64,000 nucleotides of DNA from Owenweeksia hongkongensis DSM 17368. Lineage in GTDB: Bacteria > Bacteroidota > Bacteroidia > Flavobacteriales > Schleiferiaceae. The position numbers were made by a program, and so were the translations under genes. This document shows, piece by piece, positions 35,489 to 44,300 of this stretch (positions are counted from its first letter, which is position 1; the number at the start of each line of letters is the position of its first letter). The stretch spans positions 2,356,001-2,420,000 of the forward strand of contig NC_016599.1 in the NCBI RefSeq assembly GCF_000236705.1. The letters are read 5' to 3'. A model generated the notes under the pieces. That model ran no database searches, was not told the DNA's origin, and worked only from the letters and a program-made list of their open reading frames with translations.

Positions 35489-36066
35489 GCAAAAAGAAAA
35501 CAGGACTTTACTTCGGGACTTTCAACCCTATCCACATCGGGCATTGTGTGATTGCGCAACACATGCTTGAGTTTACTGATCTTGATGAAGTTTGGTTTGT
35601 GGTAACCCCCCACAATCCTCACAAAAAGAAAAATACCCTGCTGGATGACTATCAGCGCCTGCACATGGTACAGCTTGCTGTAGATGATCAATACAAAATG
35701 CAGGTGAGCAATATGGAGTTTGACCTGCCGCAACCTTCTTATACGGCCACCACTTTGGCCCATGCGGTAGAAAAATATCCCAATCATGAGTTTTCACTCA
35801 TCATGGGTGCCGACAATCTGGAGACCTTTCACAAGTGGCGCAACTATGAGTGGATATTGGAGCACCACCACATATATGTGTACCCACGCATAGAATCTGA
35901 TGGTGGAGATTTGAAACTACACCCACACGTTACCATCACCGAGGCACCTATCATGCAAATTGCCTCAACCGACATTCGAAATGCTATAAAAGATGGCAAG
36001 AATGTAAGTTTTATGCTTCCCGAAAAAGTGTGGAAGTATGTAGATGAAGAGCTTTTTTATAGGTAG
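35485..36066 (+). CDS. nadD: nicotinate-nucleotide adenylyltransferase
   Basis: Converts nicotinate mononucleotide and ATP to deamido-NAD in NAD synthesis. The 193-residue protein has the nucleotidyltransferase start GLYFGTFNPIHIGH with HxGH at 17-20, VVTPHNPHKKK, FSLIMGADNLETFHKWRNYE and the ISTxxIR-type signature ASTDIRNAI. Full length; last gene of the yicC-gmk operon, overlapping gmk by four bases. Confidence 0.95.
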   Translation: MSKKKTGLYFGTFNPIHIGHCVIAQHMLEFTDLDEVWFVVTPHNPHKKKNTLLDDYQRLHMVQLAVDDQYKMQVSNMEFDLPQPSYTATTLAHAVEKYPNHEFSLIMGADNLETFHKWRNYEWILEHHHIYVYPRIESDGGDLKLHPHVTITEAPIMQIASTDIRNAIKDGKNVSFMLPEKVWKYVDEELFYR

Positions 36067-36075
36067 AAATTTAGT

Positions 36076-36116
36076 CACCCTAAGTGACCTAAAAAGTGAG
36101 GTTGTATCGCAGGGTG
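36076..36116. repeat. REP-like element copy 1 (CACCCT...GAGGTTGTATCG...AGGGTG)
   Basis: Ends are inverted (CACCCT / AGGGTG) and the interior contains AGTGACC and GAGGTTGTATCG, both also present in the element at 39.38-39.42 kb. It lies just after nadD in a 172-bp gap. No gene content. Confidence 0.55.
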
Positions 36117-36238
36117 GCGCTTTAGTTTGCTTCCACTCAGCACTTCTGCGGTGATGTAATTCGTTTCACCCTGGTGAACTTGTCTTATTATATTGCTAGA
36201 TTAAATTCTTTGAAATTGTATTTACGAATAAGAGCAAA

Positions 36239-36985
36239 ATGAAAAATTTCAGAAGCGAATTTCAAGCATATTTGGATCGAGTCAATTCCTATTCAAAGAT
36301 TGTAACACCCCATTCTATATTTGGCGATATCCATATTCGATTTGAACTTGGAGGTGACACTAGGTTTAAAATAATAAGAAATGGGGTCGAGGTTGAATGG
36401 TGGAACGATAGGCGCAGAATGACAAAGATTGACAAAGTCAACTACAAAAATCACATCAAAGAAAGAGTGTCACAAGCTACATTTCGAGCAACAACCTTGT
36501 TCAACGAGACATTTAATGATCCAGAATCTGAGATTTGGGTTCTTATTTACGAATATGAAGAAGGACTTTTCAATAACGGTAATAACTTTTTGCTAAATCT
36601 ATTTTCACCGAATTTACTTAACAGGTTCTATGATAACACAGAACAAGTGGAAACTCAGATGATGACGGAGCATCAGGATGGGAGTTTTACTTTTGATAAA
36701 GTTGAGGCAAGAATAGTTATTGGAAAAGTGAAAGTGAAGGACATTAAAACCGAAGAAATCCTGAACGGTATTGCGAACAATGAAATGGGGCTTGAGCCTT
36801 CGATTAGTCAAACTGTTTACTTTTTAGACCCTAGCACAAATCGCGGATTCTACATGTATGATGATAGGGGCTGTTATGTGTGGAGTGACACTCCTGATAA
36901 AATAACGCCCCTCTATCACAAGCGAAATGAGTGGATAGTAAACTACCATCGGCCTGAGATTGACAAATATTTTAACAAATATTAG
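36239..36985 (+). CDS. DUF3885 domain-containing protein
   Basis: A 248-residue cytoplasmic protein resembling DUF3885: GDIHIRFELGG near the N-terminus, a central ATTLFNETFNDPESEIWVLI segment and the C-terminal YFLDPSTNRGFYMYDDRGCYVWSD followed by ITPLYHKRNEWIVNYHRPEI. Proteins of this family have no assigned activity; some are associated with immunity-type loci, but no toxin gene is seen here. AT-rich compared with nadD and preceded by a REP-like element. Confidence 0.72.
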   Translation: MKNFRSEFQAYLDRVNSYSKIVTPHSIFGDIHIRFELGGDTRFKIIRNGVEVEWWNDRRRMTKIDKVNYKNHIKERVSQATFRATTLFNETFNDPESEIWVLIYEYEEGLFNNGNNFLLNLFSPNLLNRFYDNTEQVETQMMTEHQDGSFTFDKVEARIVIGKVKVKDIKTEEILNGIANNEMGLEPSISQTVYFLDPSTNRGFYMYDDRGCYVWSDTPDKITPLYHKRNEWIVNYHRPEIDKYFNKY

Positions 36986-37109
36986 TGGATATTCTTTTTA
37001 CCCAAACAAAGCTTAAGCCGCCAGCCTTGATAAGTGCTGGCATGGTTTTGCATGAAGCCATGTCTCTACTATATATGCTAGAAAGTATTAGAGTTTATAA
37101 AAAGAAATA

Positions 37110-37763
37110 ATGCAGACATTAAAAGAACAAACAGACGCCAAAATTGCCGCTGGGAGAAAAGCTAATCCAGAATTTATGAAAGGTGTGGATGCTATAATTG
37201 AAGAAGCAAAAGCTTTTGAAAAGGGAAGCCATGCCATTAAAGTTGGAGAAAAGGCACCAGATTTTGAGCTGCCCAATGCAAAAGGAGAAAACGTGTCTAT
37301 GGAGGCTTTGTTAGAAAAAGGCCCGCTTGTGATTACCTTTTACAGAGGTAGTTGGTGTCCTTACTGCAACTTGCAATTTAAAGCTTTACAATCTCGATTG
37401 GGTGAAATTCAGGCGCTAGGTGCTACATTAATTGGCATTAGCCCGGAAGTACCTGACGGCTCTTTGACCGAAAGTGAGATTAGCAAAATGGAGTTCACCG
37501 TATTGTCTGACCAGGATGCAAAAGTTGCTTCACAATATGGAGTAGCCTGGGAGGTTCCTGAGTTTTTGCAAGAACATATGCGGGTAGATCGCAAACTCGA
37601 CTTGGAAAAAATCAACAATGGAAACGGTAGCATTTTACCTATTCCAGCCACATTTATTGTGGACAGCAATGGTATTGTAAAGTGGACTTATGTGAATGTT
37701 GATTACAGAACACGCTCAGAGCCTGAGGAAATTATTGAGGCTTTGAAAAATCTATCGAAATAG
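37110..37763 (+). CDS. peroxiredoxin-like AhpC/TSA protein
   Basis: A 217-residue cytoplasmic thiol enzyme: an N-terminal helical extension (~40 residues), then thioredoxin-fold core with VGEKAPDFELPNAKGE and the active site FYRGSWCPYCN with Cys83 and Cys86. The CPYC pair and the helical N-terminus fit the peroxiredoxin-like redoxin group that reduces peroxides with thiols. No leader peptide. Confidence 0.85.
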   Translation: MQTLKEQTDAKIAAGRKANPEFMKGVDAIIEEAKAFEKGSHAIKVGEKAPDFELPNAKGENVSMEALLEKGPLVITFYRGSWCPYCNLQFKALQSRLGEIQALGATLIGISPEVPDGSLTESEISKMEFTVLSDQDAKVASQYGVAWEVPEFLQEHMRVDRKLDLEKINNGNGSILPIPATFIVDSNGIVKWTYVNVDYRTRSEPEEIIEALKNLSK

Positions 37764-37867
37764 GTTTTTTCCGATTTCATTTTCCGGGTTTATTATTCAT
37801 AATGGTGGTAAAGTATTAGGGTTTTGGTAAAATACTTTGACGGCTTTACTTTGCCACAAAGTATTCT

Positions 37868-38452
37868 ATGCAGCCAATCTCCACCAAGCAAGATCAATCC
37901 ACCGCCACACAGGTTTTAGCGGAAGCTTACCAGCAAGCCTCTAATATTAACTGGGCCGTAGATTCGAGCAGCAAAAAGCTGAACTACTTTTTTTCTTCTT
38001 TGCTGAAAGATGCTATCGCAAAAGATGGTGCCTACCTTACGAGTAACAGTCGTGGTGTTTTGCTTTTGTATAATATGAAAGCCAGGAGCCGCTCGATAAG
38101 TTCAGTATTTAGAAAGCTGCATCTTATGATCTTTTTAATAGGCATAAAGAAAAGTACACAGCTGATGAAGCTGGAAAAGCTGAAGAACAAGTTGAGGCCT
38201 AAATCTGGTTTATACGGAATGGCTTTGGCGATATTGAATGATGAACACCGCTGGCAAACTGCTCTGGAAGTGAAACGGGGTTTCTTAGAATTATCTAAAA
38301 AAAAGCAATTGCCGATATATGCGGAGACCACAAATGAGCGCATTGTAAAACTGTATGAAACCATAGGCTTTGATACTTACCACAAAATGAGGCACCCTTA
38401 TACAGAGCTAAATGTGTGGTTTATGAAAATGGAAAGCAGACCAGAGAATTAA
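37868..38452 (+). CDS. GNAT family N-acetyltransferase
   Basis: A 194-residue cytoplasmic protein. The C-terminal part has the GNAT shape: LYGMALAILNDEHRWQTALEVKRGFLELSKKK followed by LPIYAETTNERIVKLYETIGF, the usual motif B segment in which a residue after the Asn lines up with acetyl-CoA. The N-terminus is divergent. Substrate unknown. It is monocistronic between two redoxin genes. Confidence 0.75.
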   Translation: MQPISTKQDQSTATQVLAEAYQQASNINWAVDSSSKKLNYFFSSLLKDAIAKDGAYLTSNSRGVLLLYNMKARSRSISSVFRKLHLMIFLIGIKKSTQLMKLEKLKNKLRPKSGLYGMALAILNDEHRWQTALEVKRGFLELSKKKQLPIYAETTNERIVKLYETIGFDTYHKMRHPYTELNVWFMKMESRPEN

Positions 38453-38547
38453 GAGAAATCATTTACATGGCATAAAAATTGTCAGGTAAAGAACATTCGG
38501 AAAAATCTCACTTTCCTATTTTTGATTCTCATTAAACAAATTAATCT

Positions 38548-39162
38548 ATGAAAAAACTGAGTTACTTACTGGCCATCGCAGCCACAGCCGTTTTTGCTTT
38601 TGCGTTTACCAACAATGATATGTTGAGCATTGGTGAAAAAGCTCCATTGGCAGATGTCAAGATGAAAGACGTTTCAGGAAAATCACTTAGCCTGAATGAT
38701 ATGAAGGGTGAAAATGGTCTTTTGGTGATTTTTAGTTGCAACACTTGCCCGTTTGTAATCGGCTGGGAAGACCAATATCCAGGACTTGGGAAGTTTACCA
38801 AGAAAAACAATATAGGCATGGTGCTAGTGAATAGCAACGAGGCCAAGCGTGCGGGTGAAGACTCTATGGAAGAAATGAAGGCTCACTATAAGGATGCCGG
38901 ATACAACACGCCTTACGTGATTGATGAAAACCATAAACTGGCTGATGCCATGGGTGGAAAAACTACCCCACATGTATACCTTTTTGACAAAGACATGAAG
39001 CTGGTATATCGTGGAGCCATTAACGATAAGTATGAAAACAAAGAAAAGAAAGCCACTAAATTTTACCTGAATGATGCCATGGCACAGTTGGTAAAAGGCC
39101 AAGAAATAGACAATCCCGTGACTACGGAGCGTGGTTGTTCTATTAAAAGGGTTAAATCTTAG
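38548..39162 (+). CDS. secreted thioredoxin-fold redoxin (CNTC motif)
   Basis: A 204-residue protein with an N-terminal signal sequence or membrane anchor (LLAIAATAVFAFAF), then IGEKAPLADVKMKDVSGK and the active site IFSCNTCPFV with Cys64 and Cys67. TTPHVYLF carries the cis-Pro. A further Cys197 in RGCSIKR at the C-terminus is conserved in this redoxin group. Probably a periplasmic thiol-disulphide enzyme; partner unknown. Ends at a strong terminator. Confidence 0.85.
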   Translation: MKKLSYLLAIAATAVFAFAFTNNDMLSIGEKAPLADVKMKDVSGKSLSLNDMKGENGLLVIFSCNTCPFVIGWEDQYPGLGKFTKKNNIGMVLVNSNEAKRAGEDSMEEMKAHYKDAGYNTPYVIDENHKLADAMGGKTTPHVYLFDKDMKLVYRGAINDKYENKEKKATKFYLNDAMAQLVKGQEIDNPVTTERGCSIKRVKS

Positions 39163-39190
39163 ATTTATAACTCTTTCCCTATAAATGCGA

Positions 39191-39220
39191 AAGCGGCCTC
39201 TAACCCGGGCCGCTTTTTTT
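39191..39220 (+). terminator. rho-independent terminator
   Basis: AAGCGGCC (39191-39198) and GGCCGCTT (39208-39215) form an 8-bp stem with a 9-nt loop, followed by a run of T to 39220. It ends the redoxin transcript. Confidence 0.88.
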
Positions 39221-39378
39221 GTTTTATGAAGTTCTCTTTTATCAACCAGCCTTCGATACTTTAAAACTTTGCTCACGCCAGTTTTAAAACTCAGGCTGAC
39301 GCATCATAAATTATAAAAGCGACCGTAGCAATAGTCGATCTTTTTCACATCGTCACTTACTTGTATCTGCGGAATGTC

Positions 39379-39417
39379 TCCCTGAGTGACCGACCGCAGG
39401 GAGGTTGTATCGAAGGG
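39379..39417. repeat. REP-like element copy 2
   Basis: TCCCTGAGTGACC...GAGGTTGTATCG, sharing AGTGACC and the 12-bp GAGGTTGTATCG with the element at 36.08-36.12 kb; ends CCCT / AGGG are inverted. It lies in the convergent gap between the redoxin gene and the next minus-strand gene. Confidence 0.5.
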
Positions 39418-39425
39418 CAACTACC

Positions 39426-40079
39426 CTAATCGGCTGAAGCAAAATTCCGCCACACTCTAAGGTTAGAAAACCCACCTTTTTGCAAACCCTTCTGAGCAAT
39501 TAGTGGTTTCTGAAAAACATCGATTGTCTTTTCTCCTGAAAAGGATCCATATTTACTAAGGTCAAAACTAAGAGTGCCTATATCACCAAAAAAGCCGGTT
39601 CCTTTGGTAAAGCGCATTTTCACTTCACTCTTTCCGCTATAGCGGGAATTGGTTTCGTCCGTCATTTCTACATAAAGTCGCTGGGTATCGCCCCAAGTCA
39701 TTTTATCCATAAAGCCCAATTCCTTTATCTCTATCAGTTCATCACCGTTCCAAATTTCCACTCGAGAAATCAGATTACTTGTAATACCAATATCTATTCT
39801 ATCCACATTGGGGTTTCCGCCAACGGTAATGCGTTGGCCATAAAAGTCTCTGCCTTGTATTCCATTATTATTTGGGGAGTGAAAATCCACGCTCGACTTA
39901 AAGACTCCAACTTTAGTAAACTCAGTAGGTACTTCTGAAAGAACTATGGTTTTACCTTCTACAGGATTGGCAATATTAAGGTCAGCTTGTGGATCGCTGA
40001 AACTAAATCCAACTATTAAAATAAGGACTAGCAGAAATGCTGATAAACCACCGAGCCATTTTAAAACTTTCTTTTTCAT
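39426..40079 (-). CDS. hypothetical membrane-anchored protein
   Basis: A 217-residue protein with one N-terminal hydrophobic segment (WLGGLSAFLLVLILIVGFSF, about 9-28), then a soluble beta-rich domain outside the cytoplasm. Not recognised. It lies 89 bp after the TonB-receptor-like gene on the same strand and could be part of that unit, but a short palindrome (40139-40153) lies between. Confidence 0.6.
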   Translation of the reverse strand: MKKKVLKWLGGLSAFLLVLILIVGFSFSDPQADLNIANPVEGKTIVLSEVPTEFTKVGVFKSSVDFHSPNNNGIQGRDFYGQRITVGGNPNVDRIDIGITSNLISRVEIWNGDELIEIKELGFMDKMTWGDTQRLYVEMTDETNSRYSGKSEVKMRFTKGTGFFGDIGTLSFDLSKYGSFSGEKTIDVFQKPLIAQKGLQKGGFSNLRVWRNFASAD

Positions 40080-40138
40080 AAGGTTTAGATTTTAGAAAAT
40101 TAGAACGTGAACTTGTTCGAGCTTAGTATAGACTTGCC

Positions 40139-40153
40139 AGGGTTCAGAACCCT
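40139..40153. repeat. perfect 15-bp palindrome AGGGTTC-A-GAACCCT
   Basis: Seven-base arms around a single central A, in the gap between the hypothetical and the TonB-receptor-like gene. No T-run follows, so it is not a standard terminator. Confidence 0.45.
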
Positions 40154-40168
40154 CGCAGGGCTACAGAA

Positions 40169-42877
40169 TTAAATCCCAAACTTCACCCCTACTAAAACAT
40201 ATCTCGGCAACACATTGTAACGGGTAGTGCTCACAAAAAAATCATTGAAAGCATCCTGACGAATAATCTCCTCACCCAGCAAATTGAGAGAGCGAATGCT
40301 AAACTCCCATGGGCCATCATTCAATAGATAATACAAGCCGGCATTCAGAAAGTCGTATTCACTGGTTCCCAAGCCGCCACCGGCTTTGTAAAGGTTATAA
40401 GTATAGTCTGCTCTAAAGGTGAAGCCATTCCAAAAGGCCGCCTCCACTTCTATTGACGGGCTATGGGTAACAAAACTATTGCTCACACCTGCCCCGGTGT
40501 AGTCATTGTAAATTAGGCTATAGGTCAAATCTAGATTCGGGGCTTTCTTAAAGTTAGTGCTCAAGCCAGCGCTATAGTTTTGCGTTACACTTTCGCTTTC
40601 ATTAGCCTCACCATTCACTTGATTGTTAATATCACTCAAAGCCACATTTGCACCAACATCAGCTTTTAATTTTCCAAAGCGCTTTTCTATGCGCCCAAAC
40701 CCTGCCAATATCTGGTTTATTCCATCCGTATTTATGGGAGTGTTTATGCGTCCCAAACCAGTATTGTCAAAAACCACCACATTGGTAATATCCCTTTCCT
40801 TGAGGCTATAATTTACCCCTCCAAAAATGTTGGTGAAGTTGAACAGATTGATATTGTAATAGGCCAATGTAATTTGATGAACCAAAGCATTTGTAATTTC
40901 CGGGTTTCCCCTAAAAAGGGAGTTGTAGCTGGAAATAACCGTTCCATTTATCACATTATTGATGTCCGTAAATTCGGCCTGCATCTTATAGTCCAGCTGA
41001 ATTCTCTCCGATTTTTTAAAGTCATATCTCGCAAAAAAATCGGGAAGCAAAAACTGACGGGTATCCGGATTTTCGCGACCATTCTGCGTGTCATTCAGAT
41101 TATACACATGATAATTCAAACCTGGGGTAAGAATGAATTTCCCAAGCTTCACCTTGTAATGAGCCGACCCATATAGGTCAGTGAGTGAAAACTTCACATC
41201 GTTATTATTCAAATCATCCTGAGTGTACAGATTTCGCGTTCCATCGTTTAGCTCTTCTTCTATGTATGAATTATAAATCTGGTCGGTGTGGCTTACTCCA
41301 ATAGTAAAGTTTAAGTGCGTGGTTTTACTAAACAGGTAATAATAATTCAGGCTTGCGTCATACTTATTGGTCTTCACCTCTTTGTACTGAATCAAGTTAA
41401 AAGGCGAAGCCAAGCTATCTGCTGGTGGTATCACTTGAATAAAAAGAGGTAAATCTGAACTCAAAGCTAAAGTGGGGTTTTGTAGTTTATGAAGCTGCTG
41501 CCCCTCAAATGAAAATAGGTGGCCGTTATCTGTTTCCCAATATGCTTCCAGCTTTTGCTGAATGGAATAGGGCTTTTCCCGATCGGCCGAATTCACACCA
41601 TTGGTGATGATTCCATAATCTGAAGATTGTCTGGTCACGTTTTCTATTTCCGAAATCTTACCAAAAGCATCGTAGCTAATATGTACTTCTTTGTTTGGCG
41701 TATAGGTTACCGAAACCTTCCCCAGGCCCGACTTATTATTCTGCACATTATTAGTGCTAAGCACCTCGGTAAGGTCATTCGTGTCTACCTGCAAATACTT
41801 TCTATTGGTAAGATTAGATGACAAAGTTTTGGTTTGGCTACCTATCACAAAACCCGTTACACTCCACTTTTTGCTTGGGTTGTAACTAAAGTTAAAAGCG
41901 CCCAACTTGGAGGTAATTTCCTCCGCACGATTGTTTGAAGTAGTGCTCACACCAATGTTGTCCTGCCCAAATCGAAAGGAAGAACCTGATCGCATATTGA
42001 AGTTTCGAAAGCCTCCGCTAAAGCGAAAATAATCCTGAGCCGTAAAAGCAGGCTCCCCAACATTATTGATATCGCCAATAAAGTTGACACTAAACTTGGG
42101 CGAATAATAGAAAAGATTGGGGTGTAAAAGGTAGCGTTCATCTAGGCCTCCTTCGGCTGTCATATCTCCAAAAAAGATGTTTTTCTTTCCCTCTTTCAGC
42201 TTTATGTTCAGCGCAATTCTATCGTCATTATCCACACCTTGCATAGGTGAAACATCATTATAATTCCGCAATACCTGCACTTTATCCACCGCATTGGCAG
42301 GAATATTTTTGGTAGCCAACTTGGTATCTCCATCAAAAAAGTCACGGCCCTCTACCATCACTTTCTCCACATTTTTGCCCTGCACTTTTACCTGGCCATC
42401 TTTGTCCACCTCAAAACCCGGCAGTTGCTCCAGCACATCTTCCAACTTACGCTCTTGCCCCGTGGTAAAAGCCTCCGCTTTGTAACTTATGGTATCTCCA
42501 GAAACGGTGATAGGAATATCCTCCACTACCTCCACTTCCTGAAGTTCATTATTAAGAGGAGTCATCACAATGTTTTGCACCACTGTTTCATCACTTTCCT
42601 TTACTGTAAAAGTGATTTCTTGCTGCTCAAAACCCAAATAGGAAAAACGGAGAAAATAGGCTTCCCCACGATCTACTGAAATTCGATATCGACCTCGGTC
42701 ATCCGAAAAAGCATAGCCCAACATCGAAGTATCCGCAGCGCTTAGAGCTATTATATTGGCCATCTCAAGCGGAGTATTGGCCGTATCCTTTACGGTTCCC
42801 TCTATTCTTAGCTTTTGGCCAAATGTGTTTATTGCAAAAAGTAAAATAACAAATATTAGCAGCGTTTTTAAATACAT
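40169..42877 (-). CDS. TonB-dependent-receptor-like outer-membrane barrel (carboxypeptidase-like regulatory domain)
   Basis: A 902-residue outer-membrane protein: signal peptide ending INTFGQ, a carboxypeptidase-like regulatory domain (LRIEGTVKDTANTPLEMANIIAL...YLFRFSYLGFEQQEI style, about residues 22-110), a plug-like region with LEDVLEQLPGFEVDKDGQVKV and VMVEGRDFFDGD, then a long beta-barrel of the outer membrane protein beta-barrel family ending in ...YVLVGVKFGI. It lacks an obvious TonB box. It is 11 bp downstream of a GLPGLI gene, the usual partner of this barrel type in Bacteroidota; the role of the pair is unknown. Confidence 0.85.
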   Translation of the reverse strand: MYLKTLLIFVILLFAINTFGQKLRIEGTVKDTANTPLEMANIIALSAADTSMLGYAFSDDRGRYRISVDRGEAYFLRFSYLGFEQQEITFTVKESDETVVQNIVMTPLNNELQEVEVVEDIPITVSGDTISYKAEAFTTGQERKLEDVLEQLPGFEVDKDGQVKVQGKNVEKVMVEGRDFFDGDTKLATKNIPANAVDKVQVLRNYNDVSPMQGVDNDDRIALNIKLKEGKKNIFFGDMTAEGGLDERYLLHPNLFYYSPKFSVNFIGDINNVGEPAFTAQDYFRFSGGFRNFNMRSGSSFRFGQDNIGVSTTSNNRAEEITSKLGAFNFSYNPSKKWSVTGFVIGSQTKTLSSNLTNRKYLQVDTNDLTEVLSTNNVQNNKSGLGKVSVTYTPNKEVHISYDAFGKISEIENVTRQSSDYGIITNGVNSADREKPYSIQQKLEAYWETDNGHLFSFEGQQLHKLQNPTLALSSDLPLFIQVIPPADSLASPFNLIQYKEVKTNKYDASLNYYYLFSKTTHLNFTIGVSHTDQIYNSYIEEELNDGTRNLYTQDDLNNNDVKFSLTDLYGSAHYKVKLGKFILTPGLNYHVYNLNDTQNGRENPDTRQFLLPDFFARYDFKKSERIQLDYKMQAEFTDINNVINGTVISSYNSLFRGNPEITNALVHQITLAYYNINLFNFTNIFGGVNYSLKERDITNVVVFDNTGLGRINTPINTDGINQILAGFGRIEKRFGKLKADVGANVALSDINNQVNGEANESESVTQNYSAGLSTNFKKAPNLDLTYSLIYNDYTGAGVSNSFVTHSPSIEVEAAFWNGFTFRADYTYNLYKAGGGLGTSEYDFLNAGLYYLLNDGPWEFSIRSLNLLGEEIIRQDAFNDFFVSTTRYNVLPRYVLVGVKFGI

Positions 42878-42888
42878 AAGTCGGTGGC

Positions 42889-43716
42889 CTAATCTGGAAT
42901 TTGAATCTTTATTCCACTATTTCCGCCACGGCTGCCACCGCCTCCGTACATCTCTTTCATCTGCTCCATCTTTTTGGTAGCAATCTCTTTAAACTCTTTG
43001 CGCGTTACCTCTTCGCCTGTTTTCGGCTCTTCAATAGTTACTTTCTCTTTAGGATTCAACACTACTTGACTGCAAAGAATTACCGTGCTTCCATTGTTCA
43101 CTTCCATTATCAAGCCTGGCAAACCCCAGTATTGATCAGGGCCTTGGTTTACCGGAATTTGTTGCGTATACCACGCGGTAATCGTCACTATTTTCTTTTC
43201 CTCTTCTTCCTCTATTTCTTCGTCATCTGCAGATGTGCTAATGCTCTTTTCGACTACTTCTGTTTCGGCTGTTGCCTTAAAGCAAGTATAACTTCCAATG
43301 GTTTTCGATTCTTTGCCGAGCTTCCAATCGAGCGCCTCCAAGGTATCTTTTATCAAAAACTCCTTTCCAAAAAACTCCATCTGTCGGGTTTCGCGGCTAT
43401 CCTTTACTTGTTTGTAAAAAACACCTCCCCTACCCATTACGGTTCCCAAAATGTCCATTCCCGGAAAACCGCCTTGCTCAAGCTGTTCCACTTCTTTATA
43501 AATGGATTCGGTTTTCGAAAAAGTAAGTGTGTATTCTTTTTGAAGATATTGATTCAGCATCTTCATCACCATGGCTTGCTGATCGCCACTTACGGCAGAT
43601 GAGTCCATTTTTAAATCCAGCGATGTGGATGTTTTGTAGGTTGCAATGCCTTGAAAGTTTTGAGCTTGACTCAAACCTAAAGCACCAGCAAATAGAAGGG
43701 TAAGAATGTATTTCAT
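42889..43716 (-). CDS. GLPGLI family protein
   Basis: A 275-residue secreted protein with signal peptide ending GLSQAQ and the family hallmark YWGLPGLIMEVNNG in its central part, preceded by ITAWYTQQIPVNQGPDQ. Glu/Lys-rich insertion (DDEEIEEEEEKK) before the motif and Gly-rich tail (GGGGSRGG). GLPGLI proteins are exported, of unknown role, and often paired with a barrel receptor gene, as here. Confidence 0.9.
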   Translation of the reverse strand: MKYILTLLFAGALGLSQAQNFQGIATYKTSTSLDLKMDSSAVSGDQQAMVMKMLNQYLQKEYTLTFSKTESIYKEVEQLEQGGFPGMDILGTVMGRGGVFYKQVKDSRETRQMEFFGKEFLIKDTLEALDWKLGKESKTIGSYTCFKATAETEVVEKSISTSADDEEIEEEEEKKIVTITAWYTQQIPVNQGPDQYWGLPGLIMEVNNGSTVILCSQVVLNPKEKVTIEEPKTGEEVTRKEFKEIATKKMEQMKEMYGGGGSRGGNSGIKIQIPD

Positions 43717-43798
43717 AGGGCGGTAATTTTTCCAACAACGAAATGTACGAAGTATGTTGCTGGTTGGCCGCGTTTTAACAAAACTTTAGTACGAAGGT

Positions 43799-44266
43799 TC
43801 AACGCATATCAAACTGGCGCATACCTTCACCCAAAGCCATTGCCACCGCATTGGAAAGATTGAAGCTGCGCACTTTGCCGCCAAAGGGAATCTTCACCAA
43901 CTGCTCTTTAAATTGCTCCACCATTTCCGGGTCCAAGCCTTTTGACTCCTTGCCAAAAATCAACCAATCCCCAGCTTTGAATTCAGTTTTGTAATATGCC
44001 TTGTCAGCCTTGGTGGTAAAGAAAAACATGCGCGATGGATCTTCAACTTTCGTTAAAAGCGCTTCAAAGTTTTCATGAATAGTTAAGTCCAAATCCGGCC
44101 AATAGTCCAAACCAGCCCGCTTTACTCTGCTATCGGTAATTTCAAAACCCATAGGTTTTACAATATGCAAGCGGCTTTCACTACCCACACAAAGCCGACC
44201 AATGTTCCCCGTATTATTAGGAATTTCAGGGTTTACTAAAACGATGTTCAAATGTGGTGAGGCCAT
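43799..44266 (-). CDS. trmL: tRNA (cytidine(34)-2'-O)-methyltransferase
   Basis: A 155-residue SPOUT methyltransferase that methylates the wobble ribose of tRNA-Leu isoacceptors. Visible family motifs are the N-terminal VLVNPEIPNNTGNIGRLC and the knotted C-terminal segments WLIFGKESKGL, KIPFGGKVRSFNLSNAVAMALGE. Full length for TrmL. It lies 34 bp after the PNP gene, same strand. Confidence 0.92.
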   Translation of the reverse strand: MASPHLNIVLVNPEIPNNTGNIGRLCVGSESRLHIVKPMGFEITDSRVKRAGLDYWPDLDLTIHENFEALLTKVEDPSRMFFFTTKADKAYYKTEFKAGDWLIFGKESKGLDPEMVEQFKEQLVKIPFGGKVRSFNLSNAVAMALGEGMRQFDMR

Positions 44267-44300
44267 AAAATAAGGTCAGTAATAACTTAAAAATGAAAGC

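Noticed and set aside
36239-36985. DUF3885 gene as an immunity gene of a toxin system
   Set aside because: No adjacent toxin, polymorphic-toxin delivery gene or repeat cassette is present, so the claim has no local support.
42901-43602. Long plus-strand open frame of 233 codons
   Set aside because: It lies antisense to the GLPGLI gene, which has a signal peptide and the family hallmark; the antisense product is low-complexity Phe/Leu/Cys-rich.
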